DNA of 5,398 nucleotides. Origin: Gemmatimonadota bacterium. GTDB lineage: Bacteria; Gemmatimonadota; Gemmatimonadetes; Longimicrobiales; UBA6960. The translations under genes were made by a program, and so were the position numbers. Location of the stretch: positions 1-5,398 of the forward strand of contig JAHWKH010000186.1 of assembly GCA_019347995.1 (NCBI GenBank). The letters are read 5' to 3'. Shown piece after piece: positions 1 through 5,372 of this stretch (its first letter is position 1; every line of letters begins with the position of its first letter). Below the pieces are notes generated by a model. That model was not told the origin of the DNA. It did not search any database and saw only the letters and a list, made by a program, of their open reading frames with translations.

Positions 1-33
1 CATCCGATGGCGCGGTCGTCCTGGGTCCAGTGA
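1..33 (+). CDS. Possible 3' tail of an upstream gene (partial)
   Basis: Reading from base 1 gives HPMARSSWVQ and then a TGA stop at 31-33. The stop overlaps the GTG at 30 that starts the next gene, giving a GTGA 4-bp overlap typical of translationally coupled genes. Ten codons are too few to identify a product. The frame at position 3 is also open to the window edge, so the downstream gene could instead begin before the window and this tail would then be spurious. The only support is the overlap arrangement. Confidence 0.3.
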   Translation, partial: HPMARSSWVQ

Positions 34-392
34 ACGGAAGCTTCAGAACTACACAGCCCACTGCTCGCAGAAGGAATATCACGCTCGAGCCCGTCGAAGA
101 CCTCGCTTCCGCACGCGGCGGCTGGGATGAGCTCGCTGCCGCCAGTGGCAATGTCTTCGCCACCTGGGACTGGATGGATGCGTGGTGGCGATCCTTCGGT
201 GGTGGCCGGCGGCGGCTCATGCTGCGCCGTGTGCTCGACGCCGACGGCCGCTTACTCGCCATGCTGCCGCTGTACTGCACAGCTCACGGTCCCATCGCCA
301 TCGCACGCTTTGTGGGGCACGGCCCAGCCGACGAGCTGGGCCCCGTCTGCGCTCCAGCCAACCGCCCCGCCGCCGCCGAGGCGCTGACCCGA
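30..392 (+). CDS. CelD/FemAB-like GNAT acetyltransferase, N-terminal fragment truncated at a junction
   Basis: The first ~120 residues read like the N-terminus of BioF2-like/CelD-type GNAT acetyltransferases, which are often found in polysaccharide or cell-surface biosynthesis loci. Residues 32-57 carry the typical WDELAAASGNVFATWDWMDAW block followed by WWRSFG. A basic strand, LPLY at 79-82, and FVGHGPADELGPVCAP at about 94-109 follow, as in this family. Full-length members are about 300-400 residues, so roughly two thirds, including the acetyl-CoA-binding core, is missing. After about residue 121 the frame stays open for another 500 codons, but that stretch is the antisense of the M6 protease and is not protein-like. 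The GTG start at 30 lacks a strong Shine-Dalgarno sequence but overlaps a TGA stop; the frame is also open upstream. About a quarter of its codons end in A or T (AGA, ACT, ACA, TTA, GGT), unlike everything downstream. The exact substrate is unknown. Confidence 0.65.
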
Positions 393-2087
393 ATGGCGGA
401 CGACCTCGGCGCCGGCGGCGTCCCGCACGCGCAGGGAAGCGCGGAAGGCCTCCGGCTCCGTCACGATCCCCGAGACCGAGAGCTCGTCGCCGCGGATCGT
501 GAGCTGGAAGCCCTCCGGCAGCTCCGCGCCGGGCACCTCCGTGACCTCGAGGGGCAGCGTCCCTCCGGCGAAGCGCGACGTGACGGAGAACGGCATCCCG
601 CCCTCCACCTCGGAAGGTCCGCGGCGGTCCGCGACGGCGAAGCCCACCCGGGTCGAGAGGCGGATCCGGGCGACGCCGCCCTCGATCCGGATCTCGTGGA
701 AGCGGACGCGGGTCGGCCGTCCCAGGTGGTCGCGCGTGGAGGGCCGCGTGGCGTCGCCGATGGAGTCCACGACGCCGTTCAGGGCGAAGACGTCCGAAGC
801 CCGACCCCGATCGCCCCCCAGCCGCTCGACCTTGCGCAGGGCGTCGTCGCCGTCGGCCTCCACCACATGGTAGCCGTACGCCGGCGGCAGCTCGGGGGGG
901 ATCCAGCGGCCGCTCCGCTCGTCACGGTCGTGGTGGTAGACCAGGACGCCGCCGCCCGGAAGATTCTCGTCGTAGCCGATGCGGGGCCGGTATTCGACGA
1001 TGAACGACTCCCTGCCGTCGTCGGTGAGGGGCACTTCCAGGGCGGTGAAGGACGTCTGGAGGGGCTCGAGGGTCAGCGTCTCGTCGGTGACGGCCCCCAC
1101 GGGCTGGAGCGTGGCCCACCCCAGGATGGAGCGGCTCAGCGCGGAGAAGCCGGTGGGCCCGAAGTTCAGGACCTTGCCGCCGGTGCCGCAGCCCCAGGAG
1201 CCGGCGCCCATGGTGTCGAAGCATCCCACGGCCCAGTGGCGCTGCCATGGCTGCAGCCCCTCGGCCCGGCGGTAGTAGTCGGGCAGCCCGAGGAGGTGGC
1301 CGATCTCGTGCGCCATGATCTCGGGCCCCTGGACCTCGACGCCGTCGCAGTCCACCGCCGAGTCGGCGATGTAGATCTGGATGACGACGGGGCTGCCGTC
1401 GGGGCGCCGGTCGTTGGTGGCGTACGGCTGTCCCTCCTCGTCGAACAGGCCGCTCAGATGCGGCCATATCCCGGGGCCGCCGCAGCTCCCCGCCACCTCG
1501 AGGTACTGGATGGCGATGCCGTCCACCGTGCCGTCGTCGTCGCCCGAGTTGGGCACGCCGTCGGCACCATCGTTGTCGAAGCGCCCGAAATCCAACGAGG
1601 CGTCGGCCAGCGCGACCGCCTCGCGGACCCAGTCGCGGAGGCGCTCCCCGAACGTACCGTCGGCGCCGGCGGCCTCGACCAGGGTGACCGAGGTGCGAAC
1701 CCACGGCGCCACCTTCCCGACGATCGTGAAGAGGCCGCCGGACTGGTCGCTGTAGAAGTCGCCGATCGTGCCGCGGGGCGCGGGTCCGTCGAAGAGGGAG
1801 GCCTGCATGGCCTCCGCCGTCACGTGGGGCTCGGGCGAGTCGGCGAAGAGCGCCGGGATCACCACCATGCCGCGAGACCCCACCCGTTCGAGCCGTGCCG
1901 TCGGGGAGGGGAGGACACCGGGGGCGGGGAAGCCGAGGCGCTCGGCCTCGGCAGCCAACGCCTCGGCTCGGGCGGCGGGCAGGGACACGCCCGGACGGCG
2001 TGCTAGAGGCTCGGCGTATTGAGCCGCCGCCGGCGGCGAGGCCCCCGCCAGGAGCAGCGCGACGAGCAGCCCGGCCCGTGCCGTCAC
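252..2087 (-). CDS. Secreted M6-family metalloprotease; C-terminal end replaced by junction sequence
   Basis: This is a zinc endopeptidase of the M6 (immune inhibitor A-like) family, predicted to be exported. Residues 1-22 form a signal peptide (basic start, LLVALLLAGA core, cleavage near AAA-Q). The catalytic domain spans about 70-395. It has HEIGHLLGLPD at 260-270, with H260 and H264 as zinc ligands and E261 as the general base. MGAGSW follows at 293-298 and GGVLVYHHD at 379-387. An Asp-rich, calcium-loop-like stretch lies at 171-189 (DNDGADG, then DDDGTVDG). Four cysteines (202, 247, 289, 300) flank the active site and could form two disulfides. Residues ~485-565 look like an Ig-like (He_PIG-type) domain ending in RVRDAAGAEVV. 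Residues ~566-611, rich in G, W and C, are antisense of the acetyltransferase, so the true end of the protein (at least one beta strand) is missing. Genuine coding is about 393-2087. The GTG start has a GGAGGG site 5 nt upstream and a GTGA overlap with the lipoprotein gene before it. Its substrate is unknown. Confidence 0.85.
   Translation of the reverse strand: MTARAGLLVALLLAGASPPAAAQYAEPLARRPGVSLPAARAEALAAEAERLGFPAPGVLPSPTARLERVGSRGMVVIPALFADSPEPHVTAEAMQASLFDGPAPRGTIGDFYSDQSGGLFTIVGKVAPWVRTSVTLVEAAGADGTFGERLRDWVREAVALADASLDFGRFDNDGADGVPNSGDDDGTVDGIAIQYLEVAGSCGGPGIWPHLSGLFDEEGQPYATNDRRPDGSPVVIQIYIADSAVDCDGVEVQGPEIMAHEIGHLLGLPDYYRRAEGLQPWQRHWAVGCFDTMGAGSWGCGTGGKVLNFGPTGFSALSRSILGWATLQPVGAVTDETLTLEPLQTSFTALEVPLTDDGRESFIVEYRPRIGYDENLPGGGVLVYHHDRDERSGRWIPPELPPAYGYHVVEADGDDALRKVERLGGDRGRASDVFALNGVVDSIGDATRPSTRDHLGRPTRVRFHEIRIEGGVARIRLSTRVGFAVADRRGPSEVEGGMPFSVTSRFAGGTLPLEVTEVPGAELPEGFQLTIRGDELSVSGIVTEPEAFRASLRVRDAAGAEVVRHSGQRLGGGGAVGWSADGAQLVGWAVPHKACDGDGTVSCAVQRQHGE
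381..400. other. Abrupt junction between two truncated genes (chimera or rearrangement breakpoint)
   Basis: Left of this point the plus strand encodes a recognisable acetyltransferase. Right of it the minus strand encodes the C-terminal domain of an M6 protease. Both genes lose family-like sequence at the same place. By hand count, about 30 of 121 acetyltransferase codons end in A or T, against about 1 of the last ~42 protease codons before the junction. The first 360 bases are about 67% G+C, while lines sampled further right are about 73% or more. No flanking repeat, target duplication or transposase is seen. The exact base cannot be fixed by eye. Confidence 0.7.
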
Positions 2088-2494
2088 GGGTTCCCTCCGC
2101 GCGTCACCGTGACGGAGTATCCGGAGAGGCTCGGGCGGAGGACGTCGTCGGGCCCCCCCACCTCCAGCACCCGCAGCTCGGGCGGATCGTTCACGTCCCG
2201 GGCCAGCAGCCGGAAGGCGATCTCGCCCGGATCGCGACGGATCACCACGACCCGGCGGACGTTCGAGATCCCCCAGTAGACCCGCACGAACGGGCCCGGC
2301 GAGGCGACGTCGAGGATCTCACCGGAGACGACCTCCAGCACGGCGGAGCCCTCGGCGCCGTGGGGCGAGACGAGGGAGGCGCGCATCTCGCCGGACCGGC
2401 GCCCGCCGTCCGTGGGCGTGTCCAGGCATCCGGAGAGGCCCGTCAGGAGTAGCGCGAGCCCGAAGGCCCGTGCGGCGCGCGCGAGGTGGGACAT
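2084..2494 (-). CDS. Small predicted lipoprotein coupled to the M6 protease
   Basis: This is a 136-residue protein with a classical lipoprotein signal: basic N-terminus, hydrophobic FGLALLLTGL (11-20) and lipobox LSGC with the acylated cysteine at 23. A short polar linker (24-36) follows. The rest (~37-132) is rich in beta-forming residues (SAVLEVVSG, PFVRVYWGI, RRVVVIRR, EIAFRLLA) and ends in LSGYSVTVTRG. No enzyme motif is visible. The shape resembles small lipoproteins I associate with Gemmatimonadota, which is memory and not a search result. Its TGA stop overlaps the protease GTG by 4 bp, so the two are probably translated together. The lipoprotein may be an envelope-anchored partner, chaperone or inhibitor of the protease, but nothing in the sequence proves it. 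The ATG start has no Shine-Dalgarno site; a TATGAT hexamer lies only 5 nt upstream, so the message could be leaderless. Confidence 0.75.
   Translation of the reverse strand: MSHLARAARAFGLALLLTGLSGCLDTPTDGGRRSGEMRASLVSPHGAEGSAVLEVVSGEILDVASPGPFVRVYWGISNVRRVVVIRRDPGEIAFRLLARDVNDPPELRVLEVGGPDDVLRPSLSGYSVTVTRGGNP
2093..2098 (-). promoter_or_regulatory. Ribosome binding site of the M6 protease
   Basis: The minus strand reads GGAGGG, then five bases, then GTG at 2087-2085. The site lies inside the last codons of the upstream lipoprotein gene and supports the GTG start that overlaps that gene's TGA stop. Confidence 0.65.
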
Positions 2495-2499
2495 GGCGG

Positions 2500-2505
2500 A
2501 TCATA
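2500..2505 (-). promoter_or_regulatory. Candidate -10 element (TATGAT), possibly for a leaderless transcript
   Basis: The minus strand reads TATGAT, one mismatch from TATAAT, with five bases before the ATG at 2494. Transcription would begin at or next to the start codon, matching the absence of a Shine-Dalgarno site there. No -35-like hexamer is found 17-18 bp further upstream. A chance match is possible, although AT-rich hexamers are rare in this sequence. Confidence 0.3.
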
Positions 2506-2512
2506 CGCCGGT

Positions 2513-2536
2513 GGCGGCGCGCAGGATCCCGCCGCC
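2513..2536. repeat. 7-bp inverted repeat in the divergent promoter region
   Basis: GGCGGCG at 2513-2519 is matched by its reverse complement CGCCGCC at 2530-2536. The 10-bp spacer contains the palindrome GGATCC. It could be an operator or a hairpin. In DNA this GC-rich, short GC inverted repeats also arise by chance. Confidence 0.25.
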
Positions 2537-2586
2537 GTGGCGCGTGTATCCCATGCATCCCCCCGCTCCCCAACGGACAGGCTCTC

Positions 2587-2979
2587 ATGACCTCCTTCGC
2601 CCCACGGCGGAAGCTTCTCGCCACGCTGGTCCCGTTGGTCCTGATCGCGTCCGCCTGCGGCTCCGCCACCTCCGCCTCCTCCGCCGACCCGTTCGAGCGG
2701 GCCGGCAGCCGGAACATCCGTATCGAGGTCACCAACCTCAACTTCAACGACGCCACCCTGCACGCGCTTCGCGGCGGAGAGCGCCATCGCCTCGGCACGG
2801 TGACCGGGAAGGGGTCGGCCAGCTACACCATGGACTGGCCCCTGCCCCAGCCGCTGCGCATCCAGATCGACCTGCTGGCCGGCGGCGACTGCACGACGCG
2901 GTCGATGCAGGTGGATCCGGGCGACATCATCGAGCTGCAGATCGAGCTGGACCTGGAGCGGGACCCGGACTGCTTCTGA
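2587..2979 (+). CDS. Small predicted lipoprotein with two C-terminal-half cysteines
   Basis: This is a 130-residue protein of unknown function. The N-terminus is a lipoprotein signal: APRRK, hydrophobic LLATLVPLVLI (10-20) and lipobox ASAC with cysteine 24. A Ser/Ala linker follows to about 35. The mature part (~42-126) alternates hydrophobic residues like a small beta sandwich: IRIEVTNLNFND at 44-55, HRLGTV, LRIQIDLLAGG at 90-100, and DIIELQIELDL. Cysteines 102 and 129 could pair in the periplasm. The overall pattern recalls small lipoproteins I associate with Gemmatimonadota, unverified. The ATG at 2587 is preferred because it places the signal peptide at the N-terminus; the in-frame extension back to 2470 is Arg-rich and overlaps the divergent gene. 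An AGG (2579-2581) lies 5 nt upstream as a weak ribosome site. The gene stands alone, divergent from the lipoprotein-protease pair and convergent with the kinase gene. Confidence 0.75.
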   Translation: MTSFAPRRKLLATLVPLVLIASACGSATSASSADPFERAGSRNIRIEVTNLNFNDATLHALRGGERHRLGTVTGKGSASYTMDWPLPQPLRIQIDLLAGGDCTTRSMQVDPGDIIELQIELDLERDPDCF

Positions 2980-2985
2980 GCCGCG

Positions 2986-4341
2986 CTAGGAGCCTGCGGG
3001 GCGCCCCACCAGCACCAGCATCAGGTCCATGACGTTGGTCCCGGTGGGACCCGTCACCACCAGGTCCCCCAGCGTCTCGAAGAACGGATAGGCATCGTTG
3101 CGCGCCAGCGCCCCGGCCGGATCCAGCCCCGCGCTCCGCGCCCGGCGCATGGTGGAGCCGGTGGCGAAGGCGCCGGCCGCGTCCGTGGGGCCGTCCACGC
3201 CGTCCGTGCCCATCGAGAGGACCAGCGCGTCGACACGGTCCTCCAGGTCCCGGGCGGCGGCCAGAGCCACTTCCTGATTGCGCCCCCCGACCCCGTCGCC
3301 CAACACGGTCACGGTGGTCTCACCGGCCGCGACGACGGCGGCGGGCGGCTCCACCGGGGATCCGGTGCCGGAGACCTCCCGCGCCACACGGGCGAGGCGC
3401 CGTCCCACCTCGCGCGCCTCACCGGTGACCTCCGTATCCAGGACGTGGGACCGGTAGCCCAGCTCCCGTGCCCGCTCCGCCGCCGCGGCTGCGGCCCGCA
3501 CCGCGCTGCCCACCACGCGCACGTGCACGCCGCCGAAGACGGGATCGCCGGCCTTGGGCGTCTCGGCGACCTCTCCACCCCGCCCCCACAGGAGATGCTC
3601 GCGCACCGGACCCGGCACCGCGTTCCACAGGCCGTGGGCCTCCAGCACCTCGATCGCCTCGTCGAACGTGGAGGGATCGGGGCTCACCGGGCCCGATCCG
3701 ATGACGTCCAGCGGGTCACCCACCACGTCGGAAAGCACCAGCGCCATGATCCGGGCGGGCACCGCGACCCTTGCGAGCCCTCCACCCTTCAGGACCTCCA
3801 GGTGCTTGCGCACGGCGTTGAGCTCCTGGATGGTGGCGCCGGCCCTGAGCAGAAGGTCCGTGGTGGCCCGCAGGTCGGCCAGCGAGACGTCACCGTCGGG
3901 GAGCGTGAGCAGGGCCGATCCGCCGCCCGAGAGCAGCAGGAGGATCCAGTCCCGGGGGCCGGCACGGCGCGCCACCTCGTGGAGGGTGCGGGCGCCGCCG
4001 ACGTTGCGATCCTCGGGGAGCGGATGGGCTCCGTGCAGGAGGTGGAGGCCGGGAGGGCCGTCGCCGGCGCCGTCGGGAGCCAGGACCCAGCCGTCCGTGA
4101 CCGCGTCGCCCAGAACGCGGAGGGCCCCGGCGGCCATCGGGACCGCCGCCTTCCCCACCGCCACGAGCCAGAGCCGGCCTCCCTCGGGGGGAGAGGGCTT
4201 CTCACGCTCCAGCGCCTCCGCCACCAGGCGGTCCGGGTCGACGGCCTGCAGCGCCGCGTCCACCATGTCGAGGGCGTCCCGGCGCAGCCGCATCTCGGCG
4301 GGAGGGAGCGAGGCGCCGCGAGGCTGCCGGGGCGCCGTCAT
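2986..4341 (-). CDS. gckA: Glycerate 2-kinase (GckA/TtuD type; DUF4147 plus MOFRL)
   Basis: This cytoplasmic enzyme phosphorylates D-glycerate with ATP to give 2-phosphoglycerate. From ATG 4341 it is 451 residues, the usual family size. The N-terminal DUF4147 domain (~20-250) shows VGKAAVPMA at 62-70, SGGGSALL at 138-145, ELNAVRKHLEVLKGGGLA at 173-190 and LSDVVGDPLDVIGSGP at 203-218. The C-terminal MOFRL domain shows GVGGRNQEVAL at 350-360, GTDGVDGPTDAAGA at 378-391, and DAYPFF, TGPTGTNV and DLMLVLVG to the end. The Lys in VGKAA and the Arg in GGRNQE are conserved residues usually regarded as catalytic, and both are present. ATG 4341 makes an ATGA overlap with the upstream dehydrogenase stop. 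A GTG at 4368 would add nine residues (MAAADDRGG), and an ATG at 4293 would remove 16. The downstream end faces the lipoprotein gene with 6 bp between stops and no clear terminator. Family assignment is firm; the start is less certain. Confidence 0.93.
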   Translation of the reverse strand: MTAPRQPRGASLPPAEMRLRRDALDMVDAALQAVDPDRLVAEALEREKPSPPEGGRLWLVAVGKAAVPMAAGALRVLGDAVTDGWVLAPDGAGDGPPGLHLLHGAHPLPEDRNVGGARTLHEVARRAGPRDWILLLLSGGGSALLTLPDGDVSLADLRATTDLLLRAGATIQELNAVRKHLEVLKGGGLARVAVPARIMALVLSDVVGDPLDVIGSGPVSPDPSTFDEAIEVLEAHGLWNAVPGPVREHLLWGRGGEVAETPKAGDPVFGGVHVRVVGSAVRAAAAAAERARELGYRSHVLDTEVTGEAREVGRRLARVAREVSGTGSPVEPPAAVVAAGETTVTVLGDGVGGRNQEVALAAARDLEDRVDALVLSMGTDGVDGPTDAAGAFATGSTMRRARSAGLDPAGALARNDAYPFFETLGDLVVTGPTGTNVMDLMLVLVGRPAGS

Positions 4342-5372
4342 CCCTCCCCGGTCGTCCGCCGCCGCCACGCCTCGCTGCCGTAGACGTCGGGGTTGACCAC
4401 GTGGGGCGCCCGCTCGCCTCTCAGGTGGTGGAGCGCGTTGTCGGCGGCCATGACCGCCATGCGGTCGCGCGTGTCGCGGCTGGCGCTCCCGATGTGGGGC
4501 GCCAGCACCACGTTGGGAAGCTCGGCGAGGCCCGGTGCCATGTGGGGCTCCTCCTCGAAGACGTCCAGCGCCGCTCCGGCGATACCGCCCTTCCGCAAGG
4601 CATGGACCAGCGCCCGCTCGTCCACCATCTCGCCCCGGGCGACGTTCACCAGATAGGCCGTGCTCTTCATCAGATCGAGGGCCCGGGCGTCCACCAGGTG
4701 GTGGGTCTCGGGAGTGAGTCGCGGGTGCAGCGTCACGAAGTCGCTCTCCGCCAGGAGCTGGTCGAGCTCGGCCCAGCGCACCGGTGGACCGAACGCCTCC
4801 ACCCGGTCCCGGTTGCGCGGATCGTGGGCCAGCACGTCCATGCCGAAGCCCGTGGCCCGCCGCGCCACGGCCTGGCCGATGCGGCCGAAGCCGACGATGC
4901 CCAGGACCTTCCTTCGTCCGCTGCCGCCGGAGCTCACGTCGTCTCCCAGGAGAAGGTTCGGCCCCCAGGTGCGGTAGCGCCCCCCCGCCATGTAGGCGTG
5001 CGCCTCCGGGATGCGCCGGGCGACCGCCAGGAGCAGGGCCCAGGTCAGGTCGGCCGTGGTCTCGGTGAGGACGCCGGGCGTGTTGGTCACGGGCAGACCC
5101 AGCATGGTGGCGGAGACCACGTCCACGTTGTTGAAGCCCACCGCGTAGTTGGCCACGCCCCTCAAGCGCGGGTTCGCCTCCAGCACCGCGCGGTCCACGG
5201 CCTCCGTGAGGAGAGACAGCAGGACATCGGCCCAGCGCGTGCCCTCCAGAAGGACGTCCCGGTCCACGAATCCCTCCTCGTCGCGCTGGCCGACACGGAC
5301 CTCGGCCCCTCCCTCGCGCAGATGGATCAGCCCCGCTTCGGGGATGCGCCGGGTGACGAAGACGCGACTCAC
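4338..5372 (-). CDS. gyaR: D-2-hydroxyacid dehydrogenase, glyoxylate/hydroxypyruvate reductase type
   Basis: This cytoplasmic NAD(P)H-dependent reductase probably converts hydroxypyruvate to D-glycerate, and glyoxylate to glycolate. It is 344 residues, slightly longer than typical GyaR/GRHPR. The substrate domain has NYAVGFNNVDV at 75-85 and NTPGVLTETTADLTWALLLA at 97-116. The Rossmann domain has GFGRIG at 161-166. The catalytic set is complete: R246 in NVARGE, E275 in FEEEP and H293 in PHIGSAS, with standard spacing. D184 (HDP) at the end of the second strand favours NADH over NADPH, as an inference. Two oddities are a Gly/Ser/Arg-rich insertion of about six residues (SSGGSGRR, 147-154) just before the nucleotide-binding loop, and HPRLTPET at 216-223 where relatives usually have HxPLTPET. 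The GTG start is supported by GGAGGT nine bases upstream and a GTGA overlap with a preceding gene. The glycerate kinase follows directly, making hydroxypyruvate reduction the likeliest job. Other D-2-hydroxyacid substrates remain possible. Confidence 0.9.
   Translation of the reverse strand: MSRVFVTRRIPEAGLIHLREGGAEVRVGQRDEEGFVDRDVLLEGTRWADVLLSLLTEAVDRAVLEANPRLRGVANYAVGFNNVDVVSATMLGLPVTNTPGVLTETTADLTWALLLAVARRIPEAHAYMAGGRYRTWGPNLLLGDDVSSGGSGRRKVLGIVGFGRIGQAVARRATGFGMDVLAHDPRNRDRVEAFGPPVRWAELDQLLAESDFVTLHPRLTPETHHLVDARALDLMKSTAYLVNVARGEMVDERALVHALRKGGIAGAALDVFEEEPHMAPGLAELPNVVLAPHIGSASRDTRDRMAVMAADNALHHLRGERAPHVVNPDVYGSEAWRRRTTGEG
4343..4347 (-). promoter_or_regulatory. Shine-Dalgarno-like GGAGG next to the glycerate kinase ATG
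   Basis: The minus strand reads GGGGAGGG immediately before ATG 4341, leaving only one base between GGAGG and the start codon. That is too close for a standard ribosome site, so initiation probably relies on re-initiation after the overlapping TGA of the dehydrogenase, or on another start. Confidence 0.35.

Larger units (their letters stand above)
2495..2586. promoter_or_regulatory. Divergent intergenic region between two lipoprotein genes
   Basis: This 92-bp gap separates the minus-strand lipoprotein-protease pair from the plus-strand lipoprotein gene. It must hold promoters for both directions if both are transcribed from here. It contains a GGATCC flanked by a 7-bp inverted repeat and, close to the minus-strand start, TATGAT. 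No convincing -35 element is seen for either direction. The plus-strand half near 2545-2570 is pyrimidine-rich. Confidence 0.5.

Noticed and set aside
1528..1577. Asp/Gly-rich stretch in the protease considered as a dockerin or RTX repeat
   Set aside because: A single short DNDGADG/DDDGTVDG segment within the catalytic domain, without the repeated nonapeptide or duplicated EF-hand spacing; more likely a calcium-binding loop of the M6 fold.
30..2006. A 658-codon open frame on the plus strand covering nearly the whole protease gene
   Set aside because: Only the first ~121 codons are protein-like. The rest is the complement of the M6 protease coding strand, has low-complexity Gly/Ala/Arg/Val/Asp content, and stays open because of GC bias.
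2319..2798. Minus-strand frames of 114-159 codons across the divergent lipoprotein region
   Set aside because: Arg/Pro/Gly-rich shadow translations with no domain, overlapping two genes with clear lipoprotein signals.
2998..3007. Perfect palindrome GGGGCGCCCC near the convergent gene ends, considered as a terminator
   Set aside because: It has no loop and no following T-tract in either direction, and it lies inside the last codons of the glycerate kinase.
3445..4396. Long plus-strand frames (280-312 codons) opposite the glycerate kinase
   Set aside because: Antisense shadows of a gene with full family motifs; no motif or start signal of their own.
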